NCBI RefSeq assembly: GCF_014840935.1
Contig: NZ_CP062005.1
Location: forward strand, 310,001-374,000
Reading direction: 5' to 3'
DNA length: 64,000 nt
From: Halomonas sp. YLGW01
GTDB lineage: Bacteria > Pseudomonadota > Gammaproteobacteria > Pseudomonadales > Halomonadaceae
Shown: positions 48,333-57,873 of the stretch, piece by piece
Layout: each line of letters starts with the position of its first letter
Numbering within the stretch: position 1 is the stretch's first letter
The notes under the pieces: generated by a model
What the model was told of the DNA's origin: nothing
Seen by the model: only the letters and a program-made list of their open reading frames with translations
Database searches by the model: none
Made by a program: the position numbers and the translations under genes

Positions 48333-48788
48333 ATGCCGGTCACCCTGCAAAAGGTTGCCAAGGCCGAATGGGAACGGGATGCCCAGCTCGCCCTGGATCT
48401 CTCGCGTATCTACGCCGATGCCCCCGCCGAACGGCTGCCGCTGCCTGCCGATGCCTATATCCGCGATCAATTCGATCGGCAGGGGATATTCTGCTGTGCC
48501 CGCTTCAATGATCGCCTGCTGGGCGCCGTGGCGATGACGGTCGTCGACGGCGTCTGGTGGCTGTCGAACCTGTGCATTCGCAAGACCACCCGCCGCCGGG
48601 GCGTGGCGTCGAGGCTGGTGACGCTGATCTGCCAGGAAGCCTTCCGCGAAGGCTGCCTGCTGCGGGTCGCCGCCTCGATGCTGATGCTCGGTGACGAGCT
48701 GCTGCTCAAGCGACTGGGCTTCCGGTTGGTAGCGGGCGGCGAACACTACGAATTGGACCCCAAGATTTCACAAGGAGGTAACGGATGA
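48333..48788 (+). CDS. PanZ-like (PanM) GNAT-family acetyl-CoA-binding protein
   Basis: 151-residue GNAT-fold protein. The stretch [12 protein letters not shown] and the acetyl-CoA loop KTTRRRGVA closely parallel E. coli PanZ (ARFNERLLAAV and TRRRGVG). In E. coli PanZ binds and matures aspartate decarboxylase PanD and senses acetyl-CoA to regulate pantothenate synthesis; a role here is inferred from similarity. AAGGAG precedes ATG 48333. It overlaps the AsmA gene by ATGA. Confidence 0.7.
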   Translation: MPVTLQKVAKAEWERDAQLALDLSRIYADAPAERLPLPADAYIRDQFDRQGIFCCARFNDRLLGAVAMTVVDGVWWLSNLCIRKTTRRRGVASRLVTLICQEAFREGCLLRVAASMLMLGDELLLKRLGFRLVAGGEHYELDPKISQGGNG

Positions 48789-51235
48789 GAGCACTGTTGC
48801 GCACGCTGCTGGCGGTGGTAGGGATACTGGGCTTGGTAGTGGTAGGTGCAGTGGTCTACATCACGACCTTCTTCGATCCCGAGGATCTGAAGCCGCATCT
48901 GGTCCAGGTGGCGCGAGACCAGAGCGGCCTGGAACTCAAGCTGGACGGGCCCCTGGCCTGGTCCTTCTATCCGCGCCTCGGTCTCAGCGTGGCCGATGCC
49001 GAGGCGCGCCTGCCCGACCAGCCCGAGAACGAGCAGGCCTTCCTGGCCTTCGAGCAGGCCGAGGTCAGTCTGGCCTTCGCGCCCCTGCTCTCCGGCAAGG
49101 TCGCCATCGACGGCCTGAGTCTGGATGGCATGCGCCTGAACCTCAAGCGTGACGCCGAGGGCCGCGGTAACTGGCAGACCCTGGTCAACCGGCTCGAGCG
49201 TCAGCAGGAGCAGGCTGCCCTCGAGGCCGAGGCGGCGCCGGCCGTTGTCGACGCCGAGAACGACGCTGATAGCGGCGAGATCACCAGCGAACTGCCCGCC
49301 GAACTGGGTGGCGAGCTGGGCGGCGAGAACGGCATCGCCGTGGCGCTGGATATCGCCCGGGTGTCGCTCACCGACGGCAGCATCCGCTACTCCGACCGCC
49401 AGAGCGGCCAGGCCTGGCACATCGATGCGCTCAACATCAGCGGCACCAATGTCACCCCCGCCAAGGCGTTTCCCCTCAGTGCCGACTTCACGCTGTCATC
49501 GTTTCTGATTCCGCAGGGGCAGTCCCGCGAGGCCGCGGCCCAGTGGGTCAGCCAGCTGACCCTCAAGAGCCGGGTACGCCTCGGTCTGGATGATGGCCGC
49601 TATGCGCTCGAGGGCCTGACGCTGGATACCGCCACCCGGCTGGAGGGTGCCGACGGCCAGCAGCAGAAGGTCAACCTCGCCGTGCCGAGTCTCGAGGCCG
49701 ATCTCGCCGCCGGCCGCTATGTCCTCAAGGGCGGCAAGCTGGACGCCAGCCTGGCGCACTCCGCGCTCGGCGAGAAGGCGCTGCCGCTATCGCTGACCTT
49801 CGCCGCCGATGCCGACCTCGAGGCACAGACGCTGCGGATCAGCGAATGGCAGCTCAGCGGAGAAAACAGCCTGAAGCTCGGCGGCAACCTGCGCGTCGAA
49901 CAACTGCTCGAAGCCCCGCAGTACCGTGGCCAGCTGACCCTGGCGCCGCTGTCGCTGCGCACCTGGCTCGAACGCCTGGGTAGCCTGCCCGAGACCGCCG
50001 ATGACGCCGCACTCGGCAGCCTGGCGCTGTCGAGCCCGCTGGAAGGCGATCTCGAGCGGGTCAGCCTGCCGAGCCTGAACCTGACGCTGGATGACACCAC
50101 CCTCAGCGGCTCGCTTTCCGCCGGCCTCGATGGTCGCTCGCTGGCGCTCGATCTGCAGGGCGACGTGCTGAACCTCGATCGCTACCTGCCGCCGGTCGAG
50201 GAGGGCAGCGGCCATGCACAGGCAAGTGCCCAGGGCGAGGCCTCCGGTCAGGCCGCTACCGGCGACGCCAGCCAGGCCGGGGCTGCCGCGGTCAGTCAGG
50301 CCGGTGGCGAGCTGGTGCCGGTGGCGACCCTCAAGGCCCTGGATCTGAAGGCGGATCTCGCCTTTGAGCGGCTCACCGTCAAGGGCATGGATCTCGAGCA
50401 GGTCGTGCTCGAGGCGCGCGGCGGCAGCGGCCAGCAGCGCCTGGAGCGCTTCGATGCGCGCTTCTTCGACGGCACGCTGGCCGCCAGCGCCGGCCTCGAC
50501 CTGCGCGAGACGCCGCTGCGCTGGCGCTTTGCCCCGAAGATCGAGGGCGTGGCCGCCGCGCCCTTCATCGCCGCGCTCACCAGCAAGGAGTCCCCGCTGC
50601 GTGGCCGTCTCAACCTCTCCGGCGAGCTGACCGCCCGCGGTAACAGCGCGGGTGAGCTGCCGGCGCGGCTCAACGGCCAGCTGAATGCCCGCATCGTCGA
50701 TGGCGCGGTGCTGAACGTCAACGTCTCCGAGGAGCTGTGCACCGCCGTGGCCCTGCTGGAAGGCAAGCAGACCAGCCGCGACTGGCACGCGGACACCCGC
50801 TTCGATCGGGCAGCCGCGACCCTCAATATCCGCGATGGCGAGGTGCGCAACGATGACCTGGAGATCAGCATTCCCGGCATTCAAGTGACCGGCGAAGGCA
50901 AGGTCGGCCTGGTCGACAAGCGCCTCGACTATCGCGCCGCGGCGCGCTTCGTCGATACCGCCGACGCCGCCTGCGAGGTCAATCCGCGCCTCACCAAGGT
51001 GCCGCTGCCGGTGCGCTGCGAAGGCAGCCTGTCCGGTGCGCCCGCCGACTGGTGCGGGTTCGATCGCGGCGCCTTCCGCGACGCCGTGGCGAAGCTCGCA
51101 CGCCAGGAAGTCGAGGCAAAGGCCGGCGAGGAAGTTAAGAAACGCCTCGACGATGCCCTGGAAGGGCTCGATAAACGCATCGGCGAAGGAGCCTCCGGGG
51201 AACTTCGCGACGCCCTCAAGGGTCTGTTTCAGTAG
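48785..51235 (+). CDS. AsmA-family protein
   Basis: 816 residues: an N-terminal membrane anchor (about 5-28), the AsmA start FDPEDLKPHLVQVARDQSGLELKLDGPLAWSFYPRLGLSVADAEARLPD, a long beta-rich periplasmic region with an Ala/Gly/Ser linker near 480-500, and a conserved C-terminal AsmA_2 region with LCTAVALLEGK. AsmA-like proteins are thought to carry phospholipids between the membranes or influence outer-membrane assembly. The ribosome site AAGGAGG lies inside the preceding gene. Confidence 0.9.
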   Translation: MRALLRTLLAVVGILGLVVVGAVVYITTFFDPEDLKPHLVQVARDQSGLELKLDGPLAWSFYPRLGLSVADAEARLPDQPENEQAFLAFEQAEVSLAFAPLLSGKVAIDGLSLDGMRLNLKRDAEGRGNWQTLVNRLERQQEQAALEAEAAPAVVDAENDADSGEITSELPAELGGELGGENGIAVALDIARVSLTDGSIRYSDRQSGQAWHIDALNISGTNVTPAKAFPLSADFTLSSFLIPQGQSREAAAQWVSQLTLKSRVRLGLDDGRYALEGLTLDTATRLEGADGQQQKVNLAVPSLEADLAAGRYVLKGGKLDASLAHSALGEKALPLSLTFAADADLEAQTLRISEWQLSGENSLKLGGNLRVEQLLEAPQYRGQLTLAPLSLRTWLERLGSLPETADDAALGSLALSSPLEGDLERVSLPSLNLTLDDTTLSGSLSAGLDGRSLALDLQGDVLNLDRYLPPVEEGSGHAQASAQGEASGQAATGDASQAGAAAVSQAGGELVPVATLKALDLKADLAFERLTVKGMDLEQVVLEARGGSGQQRLERFDARFFDGTLAASAGLDLRETPLRWRFAPKIEGVAAAPFIAALTSKESPLRGRLNLSGELTARGNSAGELPARLNGQLNARIVDGAVLNVNVSEELCTAVALLEGKQTSRDWHADTRFDRAAATLNIRDGEVRNDDLEISIPGIQVTGEGKVGLVDKRLDYRAAARFVDTADAACEVNPRLTKVPLPVRCEGSLSGAPADWCGFDRGAFRDAVAKLARQEVEAKAGEEVKKRLDDALEGLDKRIGEGASGELRDALKGLFQ

Positions 51236-51476
51236 TCGTGAGTTGCCCGTGATCCAGCGAGCCTCATGGCGAGTCGTTTCATGCAAGCCTGTCCTGCGCC
51301 GACCTCACCGTCGGCGCTTTTTTTTGGCGCTTCTCTTGTAACGCCTAATGGCGGCTTTGTGCCGGCATTAGGCCATCGCTACCATGAGGCGCCGCCGGTG
51401 ATGCAAGGGCCGCACGCCCTCAGCCAGCTGTCCGCCACGTCACCCATCACGTCCACGCCTGCAAGCAGCATCATCC
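51236..51476. other. Gap between asmA and mutY
   Basis: Holds the asmA terminator (next entry) and otherwise no feature; mutY starts within a run of short Met codons. Confidence 0.6.
51296..51325 (+). terminator. Rho-independent terminator after asmA
   Basis: Stem GCGCCGAC / GTCGGCGC with CTCACC loop followed by eight T, 61 bp after the stop. Confidence 0.95.
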
Positions 51477-52616
<1,140 letters not shown>

Positions 52617-52620
52617 ACCC

Positions 52621-52893
52621 ATGAGCCAGACCGTGTTCTGCCGCAAGTACCAGCAGGAGCTCGAAGCCCTGCCGTTCCCGCCGCTGCCCGGCCAGAAGGG
52701 CCAGGAGATCCAGGCCAATGTGTCCAAGCAGGCCTGGGAGGAGTGGCAGGCGCTGCAGACCCGCCTGATCAACGAGAAGCACCTGAGCATGCTCGACCCC
52801 AAGACTCGCGAGTATCTGATGGAGCAGATGGAGCGCTTCCTGGACAATCGCGATACCGACCAGGCCGAAGGCTACGTACCGCCCAGCCAGTGA
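52621..52893 (+). CDS. yggX: Fe(2+)-trafficking protein YggX
   Basis: 90 residues, the family length. Motifs VFCRKYQQELEAL with conserved Cys7 and QAWEEWQALQTRLINEKHL are characteristic. YggX limits oxidative damage to Fe-S proteins, which suits its coupling to the Fe-S enzyme MutY. Confidence 0.96.
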   Translation: MSQTVFCRKYQQELEALPFPPLPGQKGQEIQANVSKQAWEEWQALQTRLINEKHLSMLDPKTREYLMEQMERFLDNRDTDQAEGYVPPSQ

Positions 52894-52928
52894 ATTTGCT
52901 TCCTTCCATCTCTTTGAAAGAAAAAGGG

Positions 52929-52957
52929 TTGACGTGAAGAAAGCTTTCTAGTTAAAT
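52929..52957 (+). promoter_or_regulatory. Promoter of the tRNA-Phe/Gln/Thr cluster
   Basis: TTGACG (52929-52934), 17-bp spacer, TTAAAT (52952-52957), 18 bp before the first tRNA. Good sigma-70 spacing. Confidence 0.8.
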
Positions 52958-52974
52958 ACGTCCTCGTTGGCACG

Positions 52975-53050
52975 GGCCAGATAGCTCAGTTGGTAGAGCA
53001 GGGGATTGAAAATCCCCGTGTCGGGGGTTCGATTCCCTCTCTGGCCACCA
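52975..53050 (+). tRNA. tRNA-Phe (GAA)
   Basis: 76 nt; acceptor GGCCAGA / TCTGGCC, encoded CCA, anticodon GAA at 53008-53010. Confidence 0.96.
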
Positions 53051-53056
53051 AAGTGT

Positions 53057-53131
53057 TGGGGTATAGCCAAGTGGTAAGGCACCGGTTTTTGGTATCGGCA
53101 TTCGCAGGTTCGAGTCCTGCTACCCCAGCCA
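53057..53131 (+). tRNA. tRNA-Gln (TTG)
   Basis: 75 nt; acceptor TGGGGTA / TACCCCA, encoded CCA, anticodon TTG in the TTTTTGG loop. Confidence 0.94.
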
Positions 53132-53182
53132 CGCCAACCCAGATTCAGTAGCATCATCTAGCACTTGTGGTGAGTTGCGCCT

Positions 53183-53258
<76 letters not shown>

Positions 53259-53724
53259 TTAAGCAGCACGCACAAGTGATTGGATATGAAGAGGTCGCCC
53301 ATCGAGGCGGCTTTTTTGTTTGTGCGAAGGAAAGTCATCCCTCCACAAACAGTATCTATCCACACCCACCTCGCCTTACATCCCCCTGTGGATGACTCGC
53401 CGGCAGCATCGCCCCGTGCGGCTCTTTGAGCGGCTTCTCGGCTCATGCCGGCCCTGCACCTTCCGTACTTCTCTGACGGCCGCACAGATGTCCACAGCCG
53501 CTTTTCAGGTATGGCATCGCTGGGCCGCCCTTATGCGTTGTCACGACGCCCCCTTGAAAGTTTCAGCTCCCATGCCCACATCCACGCTGGCCGCCCCATG
53601 CCGAGGCTGGGGGGCGACGAGTCACGGATCCACATCACAAGAAGAACCGACCCACGGCCATGTGCCGGGCTGGATCTGAACCTATTTCACAGACGCTTTT
53701 TACAGAAGTGACGGAGGTGATTTA
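53259..53724. other. Gap between tRNA cluster and ectD
   Basis: 466 bp with no convincing gene. It contains the tRNA terminator at 53293-53317. The rest is GC-rich and includes the ectD leader. A TTGAAA at about 53553 lacks a partner -10 at proper spacing, so no ectD promoter could be fixed. Confidence 0.55.
53293..53317 (+). terminator. Terminator of the tRNA cluster
   Basis: Stem GTCGCC / GGCGGC with loop CATCGA followed by TTTTTT. Confidence 0.85.
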
Positions 53725-54669
53725 GTGTCAGTACAGACCGCAACCCGCCAAGCTTTCGAAGCCACCCGCGCGCCGCGTGATCCCTATCCCACGCGCCTGA
53801 AGCAGCCGCTGGACATGCCCTGGCTCAAGCGCCAGGAAGCGGTGGTGAAGGGCCGCGCCGAGGATGGCCCACTGGACCCGGGTCAGCTCGAGCGCTTCGA
53901 GCGTGAAGGCTTCCTGTTCGAACCCAACTTCCTCTCCGGGCGCGAGCTCGATGAGCTGCGCGATGAGTTGAAGGCGCTGCTGGAATGCGAGGACTACGCC
54001 GGGCGCGACTTCAGCATCACCGAACCCGACAGCCAGGAGATTCGCTCGCTGTTCGCGGTGCACTTCCTCTCGACGCGCTTCTCAAGGCTCGCCGAGGATG
54101 AGCGGCTGATGGGCCGCGCCCGCCAGATCCTCGGTGGCGAGCCCTATGTGCATCAGTCGCGCATCAACTACAAGCCCGGTTTCCAGGGCAAGGGCTTCAA
54201 CTGGCACTCGGACTTCGAGACCTGGCACGCCGAGGACGGCATGCCGGCCATGAACGCCGTCAGTGCCTCGATCGTGCTCACCGACAACCACACCTTCAAT
54301 GGGCCGCTGATGCTGATTCCCGGCTCGCACCGGGTGTTTGTGCCCTGCCTGGGCGAGACGCCGGACGATCACCACAAGCAGTCGCTGAAGACCCAGGAGT
54401 TCGGCGTGCCGAGTCGCGAGGCGCTGACCCAGTTGATCGAGCGTCATGGCATCGAGGCGCCCACGGGCGCCGCGGGCGGGCTTCTGCTGTTCGACTGCAA
54501 CACCCTGCACGGCTCCAACGCCAACATGTCGCCGGACCCGCGCAGCAACGCCTTCTTCGTTTACAACCGCCGCGACAACGCCTGCCGCGAGCCCTATGCG
54601 GCGAAGCGCAAGCGGCCGGATTTCCTGGCGCATCGCCCGGGGGAGGGCTGGAGCGCGGAGCGGCACTAA
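53725..54669 (+). CDS. ectD: Ectoine 5-hydroxylase
   Basis: 314-residue Fe(II)/2-oxoglutarate dioxygenase that converts ectoine to 5-hydroxyectoine, a compatible solute against heat and salt. It is very close to Halomonas EctD: DPYPTRL, PWLKRQE, YVHQSRINYKPGFQGKGFNWHSDFETWHAEDGMP, and CNTLHGSNANMSPDPRSNAFFVYNRRDN. The iron ligands are His161, Asp163 and His262. The start is GTG 53725 behind GGAGGTGA. It is not linked to ectABC here; stand-alone ectD genes are known in Halomonas. Confidence 0.97.
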   Translation: MSVQTATRQAFEATRAPRDPYPTRLKQPLDMPWLKRQEAVVKGRAEDGPLDPGQLERFEREGFLFEPNFLSGRELDELRDELKALLECEDYAGRDFSITEPDSQEIRSLFAVHFLSTRFSRLAEDERLMGRARQILGGEPYVHQSRINYKPGFQGKGFNWHSDFETWHAEDGMPAMNAVSASIVLTDNHTFNGPLMLIPGSHRVFVPCLGETPDDHHKQSLKTQEFGVPSREALTQLIERHGIEAPTGAAGGLLLFDCNTLHGSNANMSPDPRSNAFFVYNRRDNACREPYAAKRKRPDFLAHRPGEGWSAERH

Positions 54670-54831
54670 GAGAAGGCCCCGGCCCCGGGATCGGGATCGG
54701 CATTGTTCTTTGGTGGCGGGGCGCCTCACGGGGCGATGCGTGAAGTAGACTGGCGAGACCACTTATCGTGAGGGATGTGCGCCGCGCGGCATCGCTCTAT
54801 GTTTCTGCTCTCTGCCAGGAGAATCGCCCCC

Positions 54832-55497
54832 ATGCATTTCGTGCCCCGTTATACCGACGGTCAGGACTTTCCCCATGCACTCGGCAAGATCGTCTGCGTG
54901 GGGCGCAACTACGCCGAGCACGCCAGGGAGCTGGACAACCCGGTGCCCAGCGCGCCGCTGTTGTTCATCAAGCCGGCCACGGCGGCGGCACCGCTGAAGG
55001 AGCCGATCGCGATCGCGGCCTCGCGGGGCGAGGTGCATTTCGAGACCGAGCTGGCGCTCTTGATCGGCGAGCCGCTGACCGAGGCCAGCCCGGCGGAAGC
55101 CGAGCAGGCGGTGGCCGGCATCGGTCTGGCGCTGGACCTGACTCTGCGCGAGGTGCAGAGCCGCCTCAAGGAAAAGGGCCACCCCTGGGAGATCGCCAAG
55201 GCCTTCGACGGGGCCTGTCCGCTGTCGCCCTTCCTGCGCCTCAATGGCCCGCTGGACTGGTCGCGCCTTAACTTCTCGCTGGATATCAACGACGAGCGCC
55301 GCCAGACCGGCGACACCGCGGACCTGCTGTTCCCGATCCCGGAACTGCTGGCCGAGATGAGCCGCCACTTCACGCTCGCGCCCGGCGACGTGGTGCTCAC
55401 CGGCACCCCGGCCGGGGTCGGGAGGCTGCCCCGGGATGCCCGCCTGCACTTCGATCTCAACGGCTGGCTCGAGCTCGATACCACCACTGCGCCCTGA
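54832..55497 (+). CDS. FAH-family acylpyruvase-type hydrolase (YcgM-like)
   Basis: 221 residues, close in size to E. coli YcgM. Motifs KIVCVGRNYAEHARELDN, LFIKPATA, FETELALLIG (metal-binding Glu pair), KAFDGACPLSPF and LTGTPAGVG are typical of acylpyruvate hydrolase / oxaloacetate decarboxylase FAHD1-type enzymes. The exact substrate cannot be told. AGGAG precedes ATG 54832. Distinct from the FAH gene of the hmg operon. Confidence 0.85.
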   Translation: MHFVPRYTDGQDFPHALGKIVCVGRNYAEHARELDNPVPSAPLLFIKPATAAAPLKEPIAIAASRGEVHFETELALLIGEPLTEASPAEAEQAVAGIGLALDLTLREVQSRLKEKGHPWEIAKAFDGACPLSPFLRLNGPLDWSRLNFSLDINDERRQTGDTADLLFPIPELLAEMSRHFTLAPGDVVLTGTPAGVGRLPRDARLHFDLNGWLELDTTTAP

Positions 55498-55572
55498 CGC
55501 TTGGCTTGACCCGATCCGATGGCGCTGAGCTTGTCCTGGCCCTGCCTCTACTCCTGTCCCTGTCTTGTCCGG

Positions 55573-55614
55573 ACACGACACCGCCCCGCCGGTTGCCTGG
55601 CAGGGCGATGCCGT
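55573..55614 (+). repeat. REP-like palindrome, degenerate copy
   Basis: ACGACACCGCCCCGCC at 55575-55590 is identical to the left arm of the palindrome at 57754; the right arm is degraded (GGCAGGGCGATGCCG). It lies in the gap before the CoA-transferase gene. Confidence 0.7.
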
Positions 55615-55705
55615 TGGTAGGGGCCATGGTCGCGGCGGCGCTGCGTGACATGCTCGGCCCAAGGGCTGTGCTAGGTTGTCGTGACTGCCACGAAGGAGGC
55701 TGACC

Positions 55706-57679
55706 ATGCCCCATCAGACTCACCCGCTGCTCACCAGTCGCCCCTTCACCGAGAAGGGCAAGGTCGTCTCCGCCGAGGAGGCGGTGAACCTGATCCGCGA
55801 TGGTGATGCCGTGGCCACCGGCGGTTTCGTCGGCATCGGCTTCGCCGAGCACCTGGCGGTGGCCCTGGAGGAGCGTTTCCTGGCGACCGGCCAGCCGCGG
55901 GATCTCACCCTGATGTACGCCGCCGGTCAGGGCGACGGCAAGACCCGCGGGCTCAACCACCTGGGGCATGAGGGGCTGGTGGCGCGGGTGATTGGCGGCC
56001 ACTGGGGGCTGGTGCCCAGGCTGCAGAAGCTCGCCATCGAGGGCCGCATCCAGGCCTGGAACCTGCCTCAGGGGGTGATCTCTCACCTGTTTCGCGACAT
56101 CGCCGCCGGCAAGCCCGGCACCCTGAGTCGGGTGGGCCTCGGGACCTTCGTCGATCCGCGCCTCGACGGCGGCCGCATCAACGACGTGACCTCCGAGGAG
56201 CGGGTGTCGCTGATGCCCATCGACGGCGAGGAGTACCTGTTCTACAAGGCGCTGCCGCTGCAGGTGGCGCTGCTGCGGGGCTCCACCGCCGATCCCCTGG
56301 GCAACATCAGCATGGAGCGCGAGGCGCTGACCATCGAGTCGCTGGCCATCGCCACGGCGGTGCATAACTCCGGCGGCCTGGTGATCGTGCAGGTCGAGCG
56401 GCTGGCCGAGCGGGGCACCCTGCCGGCACAGAGCGTCCGGATCCCCGGCATCCTGGTCGACTGTGTGGTGGTCTGCGATGACCCGGAGCATCACTGGCAG
56501 ACCTTCAGCACCCGCTACAACCCGGCCTATTCCGGCGAGATCAAGGTGCCGATGGCCGCCCCCGAGCCGATGGCGCTGTCGGCCCGCAAGATCATCGCCC
56601 GACGCGCGGCCTTCGAGCTTAAGCCCAACAGCGTGGTCAACCTGGGGATCGGCATGCCCGAGGGCATCGGCCCAGTGGCAAGCGAGGAACGGGTGCTGGA
56701 GCTGATGACCCTGACCGCGGAGCCCGGGGTGATCGGGGGCCTGCCCGCCAGCGGGCTGAACTTCGGCGCCGCCCTGAACGTTCAGGCGATCATCGACCAG
56801 CCGGCCCAGTTCGACTTCTACGACGGTGGCGGCCTGGACATCGCCTTTCTCGGCATGGCGCAGATCGACGGCCAGGGCAACGTCAACGTCTCGAAGTTCG
56901 GGCCCCGGCTGGCCGGCGCCGGCGGCTTCATCAACATCAGCCAGAACGCCCGCCGAGTGGTGTTCATGGGCACCTTCGTGGCAGCGGTCGAGGAGCTTGC
57001 CATCGTCGATGGCGAGGTGAGGCTCGCCGCGGGCGGGGTCAAAAAGTTCGTAGCCAGTGTCGAGCATCGCACCTTCAGCGGTGCGCTGTCCGCCGCCGAG
57101 CACAAGCCGGTGCTCTACGTGACCGAGCGCTGCGTGTTCCGCCTGACCCCCGAGGGCCTGGTGCTCGACGAGATCGCCCCCGGGGTGGATCTCGAGCGGG
57201 ACGTGCTGGCGCTGATGGACTTCACGCCGCTGATGCCGGTGCCGCCGCGGCAGATGGATGCGCGCATCTTCGTTGAGGAGGCGATGGGCCTGCGCGAGGA
57301 CCTGCTGCATCTACCGCTGGCTCAGCGCTTCACCTTCGACCCCGAGGAAGAGGTGTTCTTCATCAACTTCGAGAACTTGAAGGTCAGCGCCCGGGCGGAT
57401 ATCGACGCCATTCGCGAGACCGTCGAGGCCTGGCTGACCCCGCTTCAGCGCAAGGTCGACGCCATCGTCAACTACGACAACTTCCGCATCGACGAGGACC
57501 TGCTGGGCGCCTACACGGAGATGGTCAGCGACCTGGAGGCGCGCTTCTATTCGCGAGTCACCCGCTATACCACCAGCGGTTTCTTGCGCATGAAACTCGG
57601 CGACGCCCTGGAGCAGCGCTCGGTGGCCGCGCATATCTACGAGAGCGCCGAGGAGGCCCGGGCGCACCTGAAGCCCTAG
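55706..57679 (+). CDS. Acyl-CoA:acetate/3-ketoacid CoA-transferase, long form
   Basis: 657-residue fused alpha/beta CoA-transferase related to E. coli YdiF (531 residues). The alpha half carries GDAVATGGFVGIGFAEHLAVALEERF and the beta half the catalytic Glu319 in LGIGMPEGIGPVA and LNFGAALN. About 110 extra C-terminal residues (from KVSARADIDAIRETVEAW to ARAHLKP) form a helical extension present in some proteobacterial homologues. It transfers CoA between short-chain acids. Its TAG stop is the first element of a 13-bp repeat. Confidence 0.9.
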   Translation: MPHQTHPLLTSRPFTEKGKVVSAEEAVNLIRDGDAVATGGFVGIGFAEHLAVALEERFLATGQPRDLTLMYAAGQGDGKTRGLNHLGHEGLVARVIGGHWGLVPRLQKLAIEGRIQAWNLPQGVISHLFRDIAAGKPGTLSRVGLGTFVDPRLDGGRINDVTSEERVSLMPIDGEEYLFYKALPLQVALLRGSTADPLGNISMEREALTIESLAIATAVHNSGGLVIVQVERLAERGTLPAQSVRIPGILVDCVVVCDDPEHHWQTFSTRYNPAYSGEIKVPMAAPEPMALSARKIIARRAAFELKPNSVVNLGIGMPEGIGPVASEERVLELMTLTAEPGVIGGLPASGLNFGAALNVQAIIDQPAQFDFYDGGGLDIAFLGMAQIDGQGNVNVSKFGPRLAGAGGFINISQNARRVVFMGTFVAAVEELAIVDGEVRLAAGGVKKFVASVEHRTFSGALSAAEHKPVLYVTERCVFRLTPEGLVLDEIAPGVDLERDVLALMDFTPLMPVPPRQMDARIFVEEAMGLREDLLHLPLAQRFTFDPEEEVFFINFENLKVSARADIDAIRETVEAWLTPLQRKVDAIVNYDNFRIDEDLLGAYTEMVSDLEARFYSRVTRYTTSGFLRMKLGDALEQRSVAAHIYESAEEARAHLKP

Positions 57680-57710
57680 CCTGACCCCTTAGTCTGACCC
57701 CCTAGCCTGA
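57677..57710 (+). repeat. 13-bp tandem repeat at the CoA-transferase stop codon
   Basis: TAGCCTGACCCCT, TAGTCTGACCCCC and TAGCCTGA follow each other at 57677, 57690 and 57703. The first TAG is the stop codon. Confidence 0.75.
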
Positions 57711-57750
57711 AACGCCAGTAGGCAGGCCTGGGAGGAAGATGGAGCCGACC

Positions 57751-57795
57751 GATACGACACCGCCCCGCCAGTTGCCCGGCGGGGCGGTGTCGTGT
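57751..57795. repeat. REP-like palindrome, intact copy
   Basis: Perfect 16-bp stem ACGACACCGCCCCGCC (57754-57769) and its complement at 57778-57793 with loop AGTTGCCC, between the convergent CoA-transferase and speA genes. It has no T-run on either side, so it is not a standard terminator. The left arm recurs at 55575. Confidence 0.8.
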
Positions 57796-57800
57796 GAGGC

Positions 57801-57855
57801 GTGTTGATAAGCAGCGGTGTGATAAGCAGTGGTGTGATCAGGAGCGGTGTACTGG
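57801..57855 (+). repeat. Approximate 15-bp tandem repeat before speA end
   Basis: About three degenerate units of the GTGTGATAAGCAGTG type lie at 57801-57846. Confidence 0.65.
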
Positions 57856-57873
57856 TGGCGCTGAGGCGCGCGA

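Noticed and set aside
57754..57793. Ordinary intrinsic terminator between the CoA-transferase and speA
   Set aside because: The stem is perfect, but neither strand has a T-run after it, and half of it recurs at 55575, so it is listed as a repeat instead.
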